A DNA stretch of 51,044 nt from an archaeon (lineage in GTDB: Archaea > Thermoproteota > Thermoprotei_A > Marsarchaeales > Marsarchaeaceae): the NCBI GenBank assembly GCA_902812505.1, contig CADDZQ010000003.1:1-51044 (forward strand), read 5' to 3'. Numbering within the stretch: the stretch's first letter is position 1; each line of letters opens with the position of its first letter. The position numbers and the translations under genes are program-made. Shown one piece after another: positions 24,426-32,958 of the stretch. The notes beneath the pieces were generated by a model, which was given only the letters and a program-made list of their open reading frames with translations, had not been told where the DNA came from and did not search any database.

Positions 24426-24970
24426 ATATTCTGATAATTATTCTAAATACCATATACTATCTACTACCAGCCATGGTTGCAAATGCTGCACCAGTCTTCA
24501 TAAGGAGGGGTCATCCGATAGACCACGGTTTAAATCTACACGATGGGAAGAGAATATTTGGTGATGGTAAAACCATCGAGGGCTTTTTGTTCGGCGTCTT
24601 TGGAGGAACACTTATAAGCTTCGGTGAATACGCGTTTAGTTCTACTCTAAGCCAGCTACTAATAGGCATCTCGCTTTCTGTCGGTGCACTGGCAGGCGAC
24701 TTAGTCGGCGCCTTCATTAAGAGAAGACTCGGTCTACCAAGGGGTTATCCAGCGCCATTATTAGACCAACTCGACTTTGTGTTAGGCGCATATTTTGTTT
24801 CAGGAGTTTTTAACTACGTGGCTCAACACGATTTCACGGTTTTCGGTGACCTCGTACCACCCACTTTACAACTACAAATGGTTCTCACTTCCTTGTACAT
24901 TATACCACTTCTCCACTTAGCTACCAACATAGGCGCATACTTTCTACATCTTAAACAGACACCTTGGTAG
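24422..24970 (+). CDS. carS: CDP-archaeol synthase
   Basis: CarS transfers CTP onto 2,3-di-O-geranylgeranylglyceryl phosphate in archaeal membrane lipid synthesis. The signature VANAAPVFIRRGHPIDHG, KRIFGDGKTIEG and the following helices (four or five in total) are clear. The first ATG is at 24473, but the frame stays open upstream from a TGA at 24413 and encodes the family's first membrane helix (NILIIILNTIYYLLPA), with no ATG, GTG or TTG. Translation may start at CTG 24422 (overlapping the ATPase stop) or CTG 24431; with the ATG start the helix would be lost (165 residues). The coordinates given use the upstream CTG. Confidence 0.85.
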   Translation: MNILIIILNTIYYLLPAMVANAAPVFIRRGHPIDHGLNLHDGKRIFGDGKTIEGFLFGVFGGTLISFGEYAFSSTLSQLLIGISLSVGALAGDLVGAFIKRRLGLPRGYPAPLLDQLDFVLGAYFVSGVFNYVAQHDFTVFGDLVPPTLQLQMVLTSLYIIPLLHLATNIGAYFLHLKQTPW

Positions 24971-25060
24971 ACCCGACGTGTTGCCGAATCTACACCGGCT
25001 TTAAACACTAAAAATTCAGCCTAGCATACACTTATTTTTTAGTCGAATCTATAGTATAAT

Positions 25061-25849
25061 GTGTCAGTTACACTTGGATCGGAGTGGCCGTCTCAGGACG
25101 AATTAGTTATAGCAGTAGTGACAGAAATACTTGACCATGGAGCGTATGTCAAACTTGAAAGCCATGGTGGCAAAAAAGGCTACTTACCAATATCCGAAAT
25201 AAGCCAAGGATGGGTTACAGATATTAGAAGATTCATAAATCCGGGACAAAGAGTTGTGCTGAGAGCTATACGGGTCAATCCGCAAAAGGGGCAGATAGAC
25301 CTATCACTAAAAAGGGTGACACCTTCAGAGAGAAATGCTATGCTAAAGGCGTGGAAAAGGAGGCGTAAGTTCTCCAAGATAATGGAAGAATTTTCCAACG
25401 AGCTTAAACTACAAAGCGAAGAAGCAAACAAGATTCTAACCATTCTTATGTCTAACCCAGACCCGCTAGGTGTGTTAGAAAGAGCCGCCTCAGAAGGACC
25501 GAACGCTTTAGAAAGCTTAGGTATGGATAGCTCTATCGCCCAAAAACTAGCAGAATATGCCAAACGCATAGTTAAGGTTAAAGAATATTCGGGTAAGCTT
25601 GAATTCCAACTCCAAACCTCGAAGAAAGGTGGCGCCAACCTGATCAGGGATGCATTAATAGAGCTAGAAAACTTCCTTAACTCTAAAAATGTTAGAAACA
25701 GGGTGTACGTCGTTGCTGCCCCTAGATACGCCTGTGAGATAGTCTCTGAAAAACCTAAATCAATCAATACTCTACTTAAGGAAATACCTGTAAAACTAAA
25801 AGATATCGCCGCAAGGTTGGGTCTCAAACTCACACTAGACTCCACCTAA
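25061..25849 (+). CDS. aif2a: Translation initiation factor aIF2 alpha
   Basis: 262 residues, normal length. An N-terminal S1 domain (LVIAVVTEILDHGAYVKL, GYLPISEIS, VLRAIRVNPQKGQIDLSLKRV) is followed by the central helical domain and the C-terminal alpha-beta domain (RVYVVAAPRYACEIVSEKP). It forms the aIF2 trimer that delivers initiator tRNA. The start is GTG 25061; a T/A-rich box ~30 bases upstream suits a leaderless message. nop10 follows on the same strand, an archaeal neighbourhood known from other genomes. Confidence 0.95.
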   Translation: MSVTLGSEWPSQDELVIAVVTEILDHGAYVKLESHGGKKGYLPISEISQGWVTDIRRFINPGQRVVLRAIRVNPQKGQIDLSLKRVTPSERNAMLKAWKRRRKFSKIMEEFSNELKLQSEEANKILTILMSNPDPLGVLERAASEGPNALESLGMDSSIAQKLAEYAKRIVKVKEYSGKLEFQLQTSKKGGANLIRDALIELENFLNSKNVRNRVYVVAAPRYACEIVSEKPKSINTLLKEIPVKLKDIAARLGLKLTLDST

Positions 25850-25982
25850 CTGTGTGCTAACAGCTAAACGATACTACTCACCACTAAAAATTCCTGAACA
25901 TTTTCCGGTTTAAGTGCCAAAATAATTATATAAATATGGCTTCCCAATAAGCCTAAAATAGTATTAGATATTAATCACACCT

Positions 25983-26165
25983 ATGAAGTCGATGCTAAGA
26001 AAGTGTGACGTATGCGGTATTTATACTTTGAGAACCAAATGTCCCAAGTGTTCACAGAGCACAAAACCAGCACATCCACCGAAGTTTTCACCAGATGACA
26101 AATACTTAAAACTAAAGCTAAAAACAGCATACGATAAATGGTTAAACAAATCTGACAAAACTTAA
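25983..26165 (+). CDS. nop10: Nop10, box H/ACA RNP protein
   Basis: 60 residues, normal size. Zinc-ribbon Cys pairs KCDVCGIYTL and KCPKCSQ are followed by PAHPPKFSPDDKY, the family hallmark. With Cbf5, Gar1 and L7Ae it guides rRNA pseudouridylation. It lies 133 bases after aIF2alpha on the same strand. Confidence 0.96.
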   Translation: MKSMLRKCDVCGIYTLRTKCPKCSQSTKPAHPPKFSPDDKYLKLKLKTAYDKWLNKSDKT

Positions 26166-26434
26166 GAATGCCGCCCCCACTATTACTACGTACGAGAATA
26201 AGTTGTATCCTTAGATAAGAGAGATATTCCTCATATCAGGATCTTGAATTTGATTTTGCTGATTATAAAAACAACGGTAGCGCCAGCCGATTTGTTCAAG
26301 GTAAAAAACGAATACTATCCCTATTTCACGGTTAAGTATACGTTAAACCTGATCATGGTCCATAGCTATGCATCCTTCCTCAAGCCAGAGGTAAGCTTAA
26401 ATTTAAGAATAAACTCTAAAAATCGATTAACGAA

Positions 26435-26815
26435 ATGAGCTTTTTAAAAAAGATCTCCGATTTTTACGATAAAGCGGGTCAAATACTGTCATCGATTTTT
26501 GAGTACTTGGTTGTAATCTTTATTATCGCCCTTTTAGGTGGAACCCTTTTCGACATGGTTCAGAAGGTACCCCCAGAAGGGGGTAGTCCAAACGGTGGAA
26601 TCATTGTTGTGGCACCCACACCAAGTTATCAGTTCCAAGCGGAAACCTACATAATGGGAGCGTTACTCGTGTTTGCAACAGTGGGTTTTATAGCCTTGTT
26701 TAGAGCCGCAAACACGATCGGAGAGAAGCGTTACGCGGCTGCCCTTGCAACGCTCGGTATAATATCGCTCTTAATCACAATCATTGGCACAATTTACTTT
26801 GCGTCGCTGAAGTAA
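26435..26815 (+). CDS. Unrecognised three-helix membrane protein
   Basis: 126 residues with three predicted membrane helices (YLVVIFIIALLGGTLF, YIMGALLVFATVGFIALF, LATLGIISLLITIIGTIYF) and a Pro/Gly-rich loop (PPEGGSPNGG) after the first. The TATA-like AAATTTAAG at ~26397-26405 lies ~30 bases before the ATG, so it has its own leaderless promoter. Its 3' end faces S27e with a 9-base gap. No function can be assigned; conservation in relatives would be needed to confirm a role. Confidence 0.75.
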   Translation: MSFLKKISDFYDKAGQILSSIFEYLVVIFIIALLGGTLFDMVQKVPPEGGSPNGGIIVVAPTPSYQFQAETYIMGALLVFATVGFIALFRAANTIGEKRYAAALATLGIISLLITIIGTIYFASLK

Positions 26816-26824
26816 GGCAATGGC

Positions 26825-27016
26825 CTAGTGTTCTGATATTATTTCAGCTGTAATTTCGGCTTTTCCACCGGTAGGCTTGGCCAGTACAGCGCCGCATATC
26901 AGACACTTTACTTCCATCGCAGCATGTGAGAAAATCGTCTGAGTATTACCACACTCTTTGCACTTCACATCGTAAAACCGAGAATGGGGTTTGGGAACAA
27001 GGTCTTTATGAGGCAT
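26825..27016 (-). CDS. rps27e: Ribosomal protein S27e
   Basis: 63 residues. The zinc-ribbon CKECGNTQTIFSHA ... CLICGAVLAKPTGGKA is diagnostic for eS27. It starts 6 bases after the L44e stop in a GINS-L44e-S27e run. Confidence 0.97.
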   Translation of the reverse strand: MPHKDLVPKPHSRFYDVKCKECGNTQTIFSHAAMEVKCLICGAVLAKPTGGKAEITAEIISEH

Positions 27017-27022
27017 CTTTAA

Positions 27023-27301
27023 TCACTGTGTAATTTCAGCCTTCTTTAGTCTTATACCTTTTCGATGGAGGGTATAGCCGCATTTCTCACATCTAAGTTT
27101 AATAGTGACCTTCTTAGTAACCTTTGCGAGCCTTCGCTGAATAGGTTTTTTCGAGCCTCCGTACCCCCTATTCTCCATAGCGTGACGCTGTTCTCCCCAC
27201 GCCAATGCTCTCCTTCTGCCCGCTTTGTACAAGCTCACATGATGAACGGTGTGAGTTCTACACCTAGGACAGAAGGTATTAATCGATTTCGGTATCTTCA
27301 A
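27023..27301 (-). CDS. rpl44e: Ribosomal protein L44e
   Basis: 92 residues. MKIPKSINTFCPRCRTHT carries the first Cys pair and LRCEKCGYTLHRKGIR the second, as in eL42/L44e. It begins 4 bases after the GINS stop and is co-directional with S27e. Confidence 0.97.
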   Translation of the reverse strand: MKIPKSINTFCPRCRTHTVHHVSLYKAGRRRALAWGEQRHAMENRGYGGSKKPIQRRLAKVTKKVTIKLRCEKCGYTLHRKGIRLKKAEITQ

Positions 27302-27305
27302 GCTG

Positions 27306-27803
27306 TCACTCCCCTAATAACACATCAACTATTCCGTACCTTGACAAGACTAATGCGTCTTCCTCTGGTATATAAGCCATATCACTCTTTTCAAAGGGGC
27401 CCAGTGAGTTCAACTCCGAATCCACAAAAGGCTCCAATTGGGTGTTGAATAAAACCAGCATTTTGTTAGAACCTCTTTCACTAGCAGATGGTTGTCGCAG
27501 AGTAGCAACGAGCGTCTTCAGGGCTCTTCTAAACTCGCCGTATTTATGGAAAACGTATCTTTCCTTCTTAGTCGCAAACTTACTTTCTGCCCCGTTAATA
27601 ACTTTGGTAAGCCTTATAGCGAAAAGCAGGACCAGTTGCTCAGAGAGGAGATTCAAAAAATATTTAGCCAATTCGTCATTATTATCAATAACTGTGCTGA
27701 ACACATTATTATAAAACTCATCATCGAGTTTTTGAAGAGTCTCCGTTTCGAACTCCAACCTCACTATATTTGATATGTATTCGAATACCTCATACGGCTT
27801 CAT
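27306..27803 (-). CDS. GINS complex subunit (Gins51/Gins15 type)
   Basis: 165 residues. An N-terminal helical A-domain is followed by a C-terminal small B-domain: VLFNTQLEPFVDSELNSLGPFEKSDMAYIPEEDALVLS matches the Gins51 order (A then B; quoted here in two overlapping parts: FVDSELNSLGPFEKSDMAYI). GINS links MCM and Cdc45/RecJ in the replicative helicase. The start overlaps the end of PriS by 14 bases, the common archaeal pairing of GINS with primase, and ribosomal L44e and S27e follow. Confidence 0.85.
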   Translation of the reverse strand: MKPYEVFEYISNIVRLEFETETLQKLDDEFYNNVFSTVIDNNDELAKYFLNLLSEQLVLLFAIRLTKVINGAESKFATKKERYVFHKYGEFRRALKTLVATLRQPSASERGSNKMLVLFNTQLEPFVDSELNSLGPFEKSDMAYIPEEDALVLSRYGIVDVLLGE

Positions 27804-28914
27804 CTACGAAATCTCCTCCTCCACGGACAACAACATAATATGCAAGAGCACTATTTAATTCAACTTCTTTGCCATTTAGCTCAGGTGACACGGACTCGTC
27901 GTTAATAACCACTTCAAAAGGTACCCTCTTGACGTGGACCCTTTTCCTCGAAACATTCTCCATTGAAGCATGTCTAAAAGGATCAAAGCCCTCCAAGTCA
28001 TTCTTTGTGATTGCTTTACACACAAGCCCAGACCCACCATGAACAGTACCTGGGGCTCTCAGAAGCCTATTTATGTCCACAGTGACCCTTTCATCTACAG
28101 CAACAGTATAACTTCCCAAAACAAAATCGAGTAACTTCTCCATAGAAGTAAACTCAGACTTATTTAAGCGCACACCCGAAGGGTTTTTAGCCTTTCTACA
28201 CGCGGATATCACCCTTTTCGCTGTCAGGTCAGATGATAAGCCAAGCTCTTCGAGTTGGGACTGCTCCATAACCCTTATATGCTCAAACAATTTCCTACTC
28301 CATCCATAATCATGTGGGAAGGGTTGAAAGACGTTTGCTTTGATAGGGACACTCGGCTTATACCCTATTGACACATACTCTACGATCTGCCTCCTCAGTT
28401 TCTGATCAAGGTTGATGTATGGTTCAACCAAAACTCTAATATGGTAACCCCTGCCGCCTGAAAAGACAAGCATATAGTCCTTTTCGTCAAGCCCAAAATC
28501 TGCCTCAATAAAATCTTCTAACAAATATAGGAATCGCTGCTTTATTTGTTCATATACACTCTGAGATATCCACCCAGATTTTATCAACTCATCTCTTGTC
28601 TTCAATAATTGCTCGGCATCCAAATCGAATGGTAGTTCCGCGTTAACCCACCCTTTTTCATTCATAGGGCGTGTAGGTTCTTGGTAGGTGGCTATACTAT
28701 AATAGACATCTTTTGGCACCATGCGTTGTACATAGTTTACGTATTCTTCAAAAACTTTGAAGCCAATATGCCTCTTGAAAGACCCCCCGAAGAAATTAAA
28801 CCCAAATTCTCGACCGTCTATGCTGTTTGGTCTATATATTTTTGAGCGATTATATCTATAATATTCACTCAAAATCGATTTTAATGTTTCCTCACGACGC
28901 ATATCCGTAACCAT
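27790..28914 (-). CDS. priS: DNA primase small (catalytic) subunit PriS
   Basis: About 374 residues from ATG 28912-28914; ATG 28902 and a longer start at 28968 are alternatives. It synthesises RNA primers. The catalytic Asp pair lies in ELPFDLDAE, with FSGGRGYHIRVL and the later Asp in VTVDINRLLRAPGTVHGGSG, all PriS motifs. It is coupled to GINS by a 14-base overlap. A TATA-like GCATATTTC near 28946-28954 fits the chosen start. Confidence 0.94.
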   Translation of the reverse strand: MVTDMRREETLKSILSEYYRYNRSKIYRPNSIDGREFGFNFFGGSFKRHIGFKVFEEYVNYVQRMVPKDVYYSIATYQEPTRPMNEKGWVNAELPFDLDAEQLLKTRDELIKSGWISQSVYEQIKQRFLYLLEDFIEADFGLDEKDYMLVFSGGRGYHIRVLVEPYINLDQKLRRQIVEYVSIGYKPSVPIKANVFQPFPHDYGWSRKLFEHIRVMEQSQLEELGLSSDLTAKRVISACRKAKNPSGVRLNKSEFTSMEKLLDFVLGSYTVAVDERVTVDINRLLRAPGTVHGGSGLVCKAITKNDLEGFDPFRHASMENVSRKRVHVKRVPFEVVINDESVSPELNGKEVELNSALAYYVVVRGGGDFVDEAV

Positions 28915-28968
28915 CACCACACTCACCAGGGTTGATAATAACATGGAAATATGCCTTTGACAATGCAC

Positions 28969-29520
28969 CTTAACCGTAAAAAATTAGAACTTTCGAACCA
29001 CTGCATAGGTTTACAAGAGAAGACAATCAAGACCATTAGGAAATCACACGTCAACCTATTTAATCCAGCTTGCACTGTAATAACTTTAGTGTAAGGCTGT
29101 TTTAAAGGTTAATACGTAAAACCTCGGCACTGTTTGGATAAGCACTGACCGTGTTCAGGGACGCCTCTGATAAGCCTTTAGTCTTATGTGAGCAATGTGT
29201 TAGCAGACAAAGTTTACGGTTAGTGGGCTGTGAGCCGTGGTGTTGTCCAGATTAGAACCTGAAGCACCATGCCCGCACCGTTAAGTGTGGCCTAGCGTGT
29301 TATCTCAGTAGTAGGAGTTAAGGACAAAATAGTGACTTTTGGCACACTAACTGGATCTGAAATCAAATTGAATTTAAACCAACTCTATAATAAACATATA
29401 AGTATCTTGTGCACTAAAATTGTATGGGAATAGAGTGAGTAGGAACTTGGAATACAAGCTTTCAATAACTAACGAAATGCCGCACTTAAATTTTCTTTTT
29501 AGTTAACTAATATATATTAG
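28969..29520. other. Intergenic region with decayed repeat ends; left border of AT-rich island
   Basis: Between 29125 and 29255 there are several decayed IS6/MITE ends (GTTTGGATAAG at 29133, CTCTGATAAG at 29166, GGTGTTGTCCAGATTAG at 29238). From ~29340 the base composition becomes strongly AT-rich. No intact gene was seen. Confidence 0.5.
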
Positions 29521-29616
29521 AAGGTTATTGAAAACGATAGTAGATGGAAGAAGCTGGTGCCAAAGAGTGTAATTGAGGTTATAGAAGAAATTAATAGAGA
29601 TAAAAGACTTAGATAA
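29521..29616 (+). pseudogene. 3' fragment of a nadM-like (NMN adenylyltransferase) gene
   Basis: An open frame of 31 codons ending in TAA reads KVIENDSRWKKLVPKSVIEV and then IEEINRDKRLR, which fits the C-terminus of archaeal NMN adenylyltransferases (pattern WxxLVPxxVxxVIxEI). Just upstream the reading TNIY then a stop matches the family's GTEIR motif in decayed form. The N-terminal nucleotide-binding part is absent, so this is a remnant. AT-rich codons suggest it came from outside. The identification rests on a short stretch. Confidence 0.5.
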
Positions 29617-29654
29617 ATTGTAAGATTTAAAAACTAATCTTGAAAAAATGAAAA

Positions 29655-30050
29655 TCATATATCTATTTTTAACTCTTGTTGTATCTTTTCCCAATCTATA
29701 ATCGAGGATATTGATTGATATTGTACGAATTTTCCATCATTGCTTTTCCATTTATCAAAATTTTTCATTGCTGTAGAATGTGGTAAAGTATTAATAAAGT
29801 CGTGCATAGAATCTTTACTTTCCCAAACAGATACAGTAACATAATACGATCTAATGAAGTTAGCATAGAGCCCAAAAGAAACTACCGAACTGATCGTTAG
29901 TTTGTTAATAATCTTCCTTGTTAACAGTAGAAACTGAATAGTATATCTCCTTCTTAGAGGTAGGTATGTTATCACTACAATGAATTCCTTTGAGTTAGAA
30001 TTTTTAAGATATTTTTCATATTTCAAATTACTCATGCAATTATTGATCAT
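29655..30050 (-). CDS. Small dimeric alpha-beta barrel (ABM/DUF3291-like) protein
   Basis: About 131 residues (ATG 30050 or 30035). The pattern VTVSVWESKDSMHDFINTLPHSTAM with FVQYQ at the end resembles ABM-type or DUF3291-like ferredoxin-fold proteins, some of which are monooxygenases or heme-associated. Codon use is much more AT-rich than in neighbouring housekeeping genes, and it sits between a nadM fragment and a broken IS630 transposase, so it was probably acquired. The frame is intact, but expression and activity are unknown. Confidence 0.6.
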   Translation of the reverse strand: MINNCMSNLKYEKYLKNSNSKEFIVVITYLPLRRRYTIQFLLLTRKIINKLTISSVVSFGLYANFIRSYYVTVSVWESKDSMHDFINTLPHSTAMKNFDKWKSNDGKFVQYQSISSIIDWEKIQQELKIDI

Positions 30051-30085
30051 ATGATTATAAAAAATTTTATGTTTCCATCTTCACC

Positions 30086-30959
30086 ATGTACAAGTGGTTG
30101 AGGAGGGAAGATTTGAGCGCTAAGCCTAGGAAGGGATCTACGAAGCTGAAGGACAAGGAAAAGCTCCCCCAAATCTTGGATAAGACCCCTAGAGATTTCG
30201 GGTTAAACTATGACTTCTGGACCTTGAAGCTCATAGCGTACATACTTGGGAAGGAATTTGGGATAAAATATAACCCGAGGAGTTTAAGTCCCATACTTAA
30301 GGAATTGGGCTTCAAGTACAAGAAGGGCAAGAGGACCTACGTTAGAGATGAAAAAGCCGTAGAAGGATGGATAAAGGAACAAGGGGGAGAGGTTTTAAAA
30401 AAGGGAAGGGTACAAGATACACGTCTTCGACGAGTCGTACGTGTCCTAAATAAACAAGGGTAAAGGTTGGATGAATGTCGGAGGAGGAATAAAGGTTAAT
30501 CCAAAGAGGAAGAGGTTTGCAGTAGTGGGAGGGATAACTATTAGTAAAGATGGAATAACTTTCTCCTATTCAACCTATAAGAAGCCTTCACTTAACTCAA
30601 AAGATATCATACTTTACTTGGGAAAGGTGGTAAAGGACGAGAAGATCGTGATAATAATGGATAATACTAGAATTCACGGTAACGAAGTAAGGGAATTCCT
30701 TGAGAAAAATAACGTGGAGTTTATCTACCTTCCGCCTTACTCCCCAGACAAGAGCACAGCTGAGGGACCTTGGGCAGTCCTCAAGAAAAAGCTTTACTCA
30801 AAAATCTACACGGACTTCGAGACCTTAACATGGGACATAAAGAGGTTCTTGCGCTCCATATCTAAGAGAGTAAATGACCTCATATACAGTGTGAATAGAT
30901 GCGGTGAACCTTGGATGTTAATACTGAATGAAGTTACTTGCCCTTTAAGGTCTGACTAA
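30086..30959 (+). pseudogene. IS630-family transposase, truncated and frameshifted
   Basis: The first frame (30086-30463) begins MYKWLRREDLSAKPRKGS, which in intact relatives lies after ~60 residues of helix-turn-helix DNA-binding domain, so the N-terminus is missing. It ends out of frame near KKGR. The first catalytic Asp (YKIHVFDESYVS) is in another frame and runs into a TAA; the last part (30471-30959) holds the second Asp in IIMDNTRIHG and the Glu region PPYSPDKSTAEGPWAVLKKK. Two separate lesions (frameshift plus stop) rule out a simple programmed frameshift. Similar to the IS630 group of Sulfolobales (ISC1048-like). No clear terminal repeats were found. Confidence 0.8.
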
Positions 30960-31039
30960 GTATAACAAGATGGCCATCCGAGGAGTTTGACCGTGTGATC
31001 GGACATTGTATGCGTAATTGATATACATTTTTCCTCTTA

Positions 31040-31077
31040 CAACCCTGAGGGTTGTGGGGAGCGTTGTCGCAACTCGC
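31040..31077. repeat. Twin hairpins
   Basis: CAACCC-TGA-GGGTTG (31040-31054) is a perfect 6-bp stem; a few bases on, GTTG-TCG-CAAC (within 31061-31077) forms a second. They lie ~80 bases after the IS630 relic and may be part of an element end. Confidence 0.45.
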
Positions 31078-31256
31078 TGGACTCATAAACCACTCAATGT
31101 GCATCCAAACACTGCTCTAAAACCTGGCGCACAAGATTAAAATCAAAGCCATAACGCCTCCCGGCTGTCGCTCTCAGTGTTAACACACATTGTTTTAGCG
31201 CCTAAATATATAATATGTATTTAGTGTTTTTGTGAGTTACCCCGCCCTAAAGGCTA

Positions 31257-31328
31257 GGTCCAAATTCGCCCTTAACTCTATTATGACTCGAACACGAATT
31301 TTGGGTCTAAAGGGCGATATTTTTGGAA
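31257..31328. repeat. Inverted repeat with two competing pairings
   Basis: CGCCCTT (31267-31273) pairs exactly with AAGGGCG (31310-31316), flanked by CCAAATT against ATATTTTTGG. Alternatively GGTCCAAATTCG (31257-31268) pairs with CGAATTTTGGGTC (31295-31307). It lies 3' of PCNA. It could be an RNA structure, terminator or element end. Confidence 0.5.
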
Positions 31329-31378
31329 ACTTTAAAAAAATTAAGTGTCATGCACACACAACAATGTATATAAACATT

Positions 31379-32137
31379 TTATTCATCGTCGGCGCGAGGC
31401 GCTAATAAGAACGAGAGCTTTATGTCGCCCGGAATTTGATATTCTAGCTTTAATGGGGCGCTGTTTGAAAAGCTTATCGACACTGAAACCGCTTCGTCGA
31501 CACTAGTTATGTACTCCAAGTATTTGATGCCGTAAGAGGCACGAATTTTCTTTTTATCTGATTTAACCTGATAATCAAGCAAGTATCCACTCTCTTTTGT
31601 AAACTCTAATGAAACGCTACCACGACTGCTTTTTGATTTTATATATAAAGCGTTTGGTTCGGCTTCAAACGTGGCAAAGTCGCTAACAACACCCACATCC
31701 TTTACAGCCTCCTTCAGGGCGGTTGGGTCTGCTATTGCAGTCACCTCGTATGAAAGGTTTGGCATAGGTGGCGTATTGGAGCCTAATTCTATTAAATTAA
31801 CAACAAATTCACGTTTTATTTGACTTATAAAAGCTAGTACCAAACTGTTTTCGCTGGGATCAAATGAAAGCCTGAGCTTATCATTCTTTGTTGCTCGCTT
31901 TAGAACACTATTTAAGTCATCAAGTTTAATGCCCAGATTGGCTTCTTCTATAACGGTATACGTTTCAAAGGCATTCTTCGGTATATAGAAATCTACCATT
32001 GAGAGGTGTGCATTATCCATTGCCCTTGCTGATACGCCTTCTTTCTTGAATGAGACAGATATCTCATCGACAATCTTTGAAACACTGGAGAAAAGAGCTC
32101 CCCATTCTTTTGCTTGCGGAAAGACTGCTTCTATCAA
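31379..32137 (-). CDS. pcn: DNA polymerase sliding clamp PCNA
   Basis: 252 residues, normal length. The two PCNA domains are recognisable: FKKEGVSARAMDNAHLSMVDFYI, the inter-domain region FVVNLIELGSNTPPMPNL, and the C-terminal IPGDIKLSFLLAPRADDE. It tethers polymerase and FEN1 (whose C-terminal PIP box is seen at 42140) to DNA. It starts at TTG 32135-32137; a TATA box (GTCTATATATC, 32166-32176) precedes it, so it is transcribed on its own, apart from TFS upstream. Confidence 0.96.
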   Translation of the reverse strand: MIEAVFPQAKEWGALFSSVSKIVDEISVSFKKEGVSARAMDNAHLSMVDFYIPKNAFETYTVIEEANLGIKLDDLNSVLKRATKNDKLRLSFDPSENSLVLAFISQIKREFVVNLIELGSNTPPMPNLSYEVTAIADPTALKEAVKDVGVVSDFATFEAEPNALYIKSKSSRGSVSLEFTKESGYLLDYQVKSDKKKIRASYGIKYLEYITSVDEAVSVSISFSNSAPLKLEYQIPGDIKLSFLLAPRADDE

Positions 32138-32255
32138 TACAATCCCTAAACAAGTTGAACCAACTGATATATAGACTTTTTTGGTGAGAAGTCGTCCAAA
32201 AACCCTAAACTCAACATGTTTGGTGAATTAGTCCTTTAAAAGCGTTTTCTACAGA

Positions 32256-32591
32256 TTAATCATATTCCCGCCATACGTGGCCACACTTGGTGCATCTAAA
32301 GAACCTAGTGGTTGCCTCATCAGCGGACCTAGTTTGCTGCATCCACCAATATGCTTCATTATTCCCGCACTTGGGACAAACGACTTTTGTCTTTGGCAAC
32401 GACGTCGAGTTTGCACCTTCATGCTCAACTATCATTGGCTGATCCATCTTCACCTTTTCTGTCCTACGAGATGAACTCATATTCCTTTTACCTACAGACT
32501 CTTGGTAGCCACATTTCGGACACAATTGCACTAAAGAATCCGCCTTTCTCTGAGTTCTCAATACGCCGCCACAATGTGGGCAAAATTTCAA
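32256..32591 (-). CDS. tfs: Transcription factor S (TFS)
   Basis: 111 residues. An N-terminal zinc ribbon (CPHCGGVL ... CPKCGYQ) and a C-terminal one (CPKCGNNEAYWWMQQTRSAD ... CTKCGHVWREYD) are present. The acidic DE pair in RSADEATTRFF is the tip that stimulates RNA cleavage by stalled RNA polymerase, so this is an active-type TFS. It follows the RNase III-like gene by 7 bases. Confidence 0.96.
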   Translation of the reverse strand: MKFCPHCGGVLRTQRKADSLVQLCPKCGYQESVGKRNMSSSRRTEKVKMDQPMIVEHEGANSTSLPKTKVVCPKCGNNEAYWWMQQTRSADEATTRFFRCTKCGHVWREYD

Positions 32592-32598
32592 AGTGATA

Positions 32599-32958
32599 CT
32601 ACACCTTCCTTTTTACTTCTTCGAAAAGCGTTTTTAAAAACTCGGTGTACACTTCCTCTTCCTTATGTCCATTTTTTATCTGCTCAAGTAAGTTGCTTGT
32701 TAAACTCTCAAATGATATCCCTAGATCCAAATAGGCGAAGCCTACCAAACCCTCATACATTTCAGCCAATACATGGGAATCATGATGGGGTGGCTTAGCT
32801 ATGTCTAATCGTTTAAAGGCTTGCGAAAGAACCCTGTTCTTAACTCTTATACTTTTTGGATGCCCCACCGCAACGGTACTAAGAGTGGCCGCAGCGTTGA
32901 GCACCGCATCACCGACCACGGTATATTTTTTATCGAGGAATATGGGTTTAGTTGACAT
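32599..32958 (-). CDS. Archaeal RNase III-like family protein
   Basis: 119 residues, all-helical. DKKYTVVGDAVLNAAATLST with VGHPKSIRVKNRVLSQAFKR resembles the small archaeal RNase III-like family (PF11469 type), where a GDA motif corresponds to the RNase III catalytic helix. It lacks a dsRNA-binding domain. Its ATG overlaps the rpo11 stop by 11 bases, in a cluster of transcription and RNA-decay genes, which fits a role in RNA processing. Activity is inferred. Confidence 0.7.
   Translation of the reverse strand: MSTKPIFLDKKYTVVGDAVLNAAATLSTVAVGHPKSIRVKNRVLSQAFKRLDIAKPPHHDSHVLAEMYEGLVGFAYLDLGISFESLTSNLLEQIKNGHKEEEVYTEFLKTLFEEVKRKV

Larger units (their letters stand above)
30960..31378. other. 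Intergenic region with hairpins downstream of PCNA
   Basis: It holds two small adjacent hairpins (31040-31077) and a larger inverted repeat (31257-31328), described separately, plus a run of seven T residues on the minus strand (31337-31343) suited to ending the PCNA transcript. No gene was seen. Confidence 0.5.

Noticed and set aside
25180-25845. Long minus-strand frame of 221 codons
   Set aside because: It lies wholly antisense to aIF2alpha, shows no protein family pattern and follows from the codon bias of that gene.
26244-26438. 64-codon plus-strand frame before the membrane protein
   Set aside because: TTG start, no domain, overlaps the next gene and its promoter; more likely leader and intergenic sequence.
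30086-30959. IS630 transposase expressed by programmed frameshift
   Set aside because: The frame holding the first catalytic Asp meets a TAA before the last part, and the N-terminal DNA-binding domain is missing, so one frameshift cannot restore the protein.
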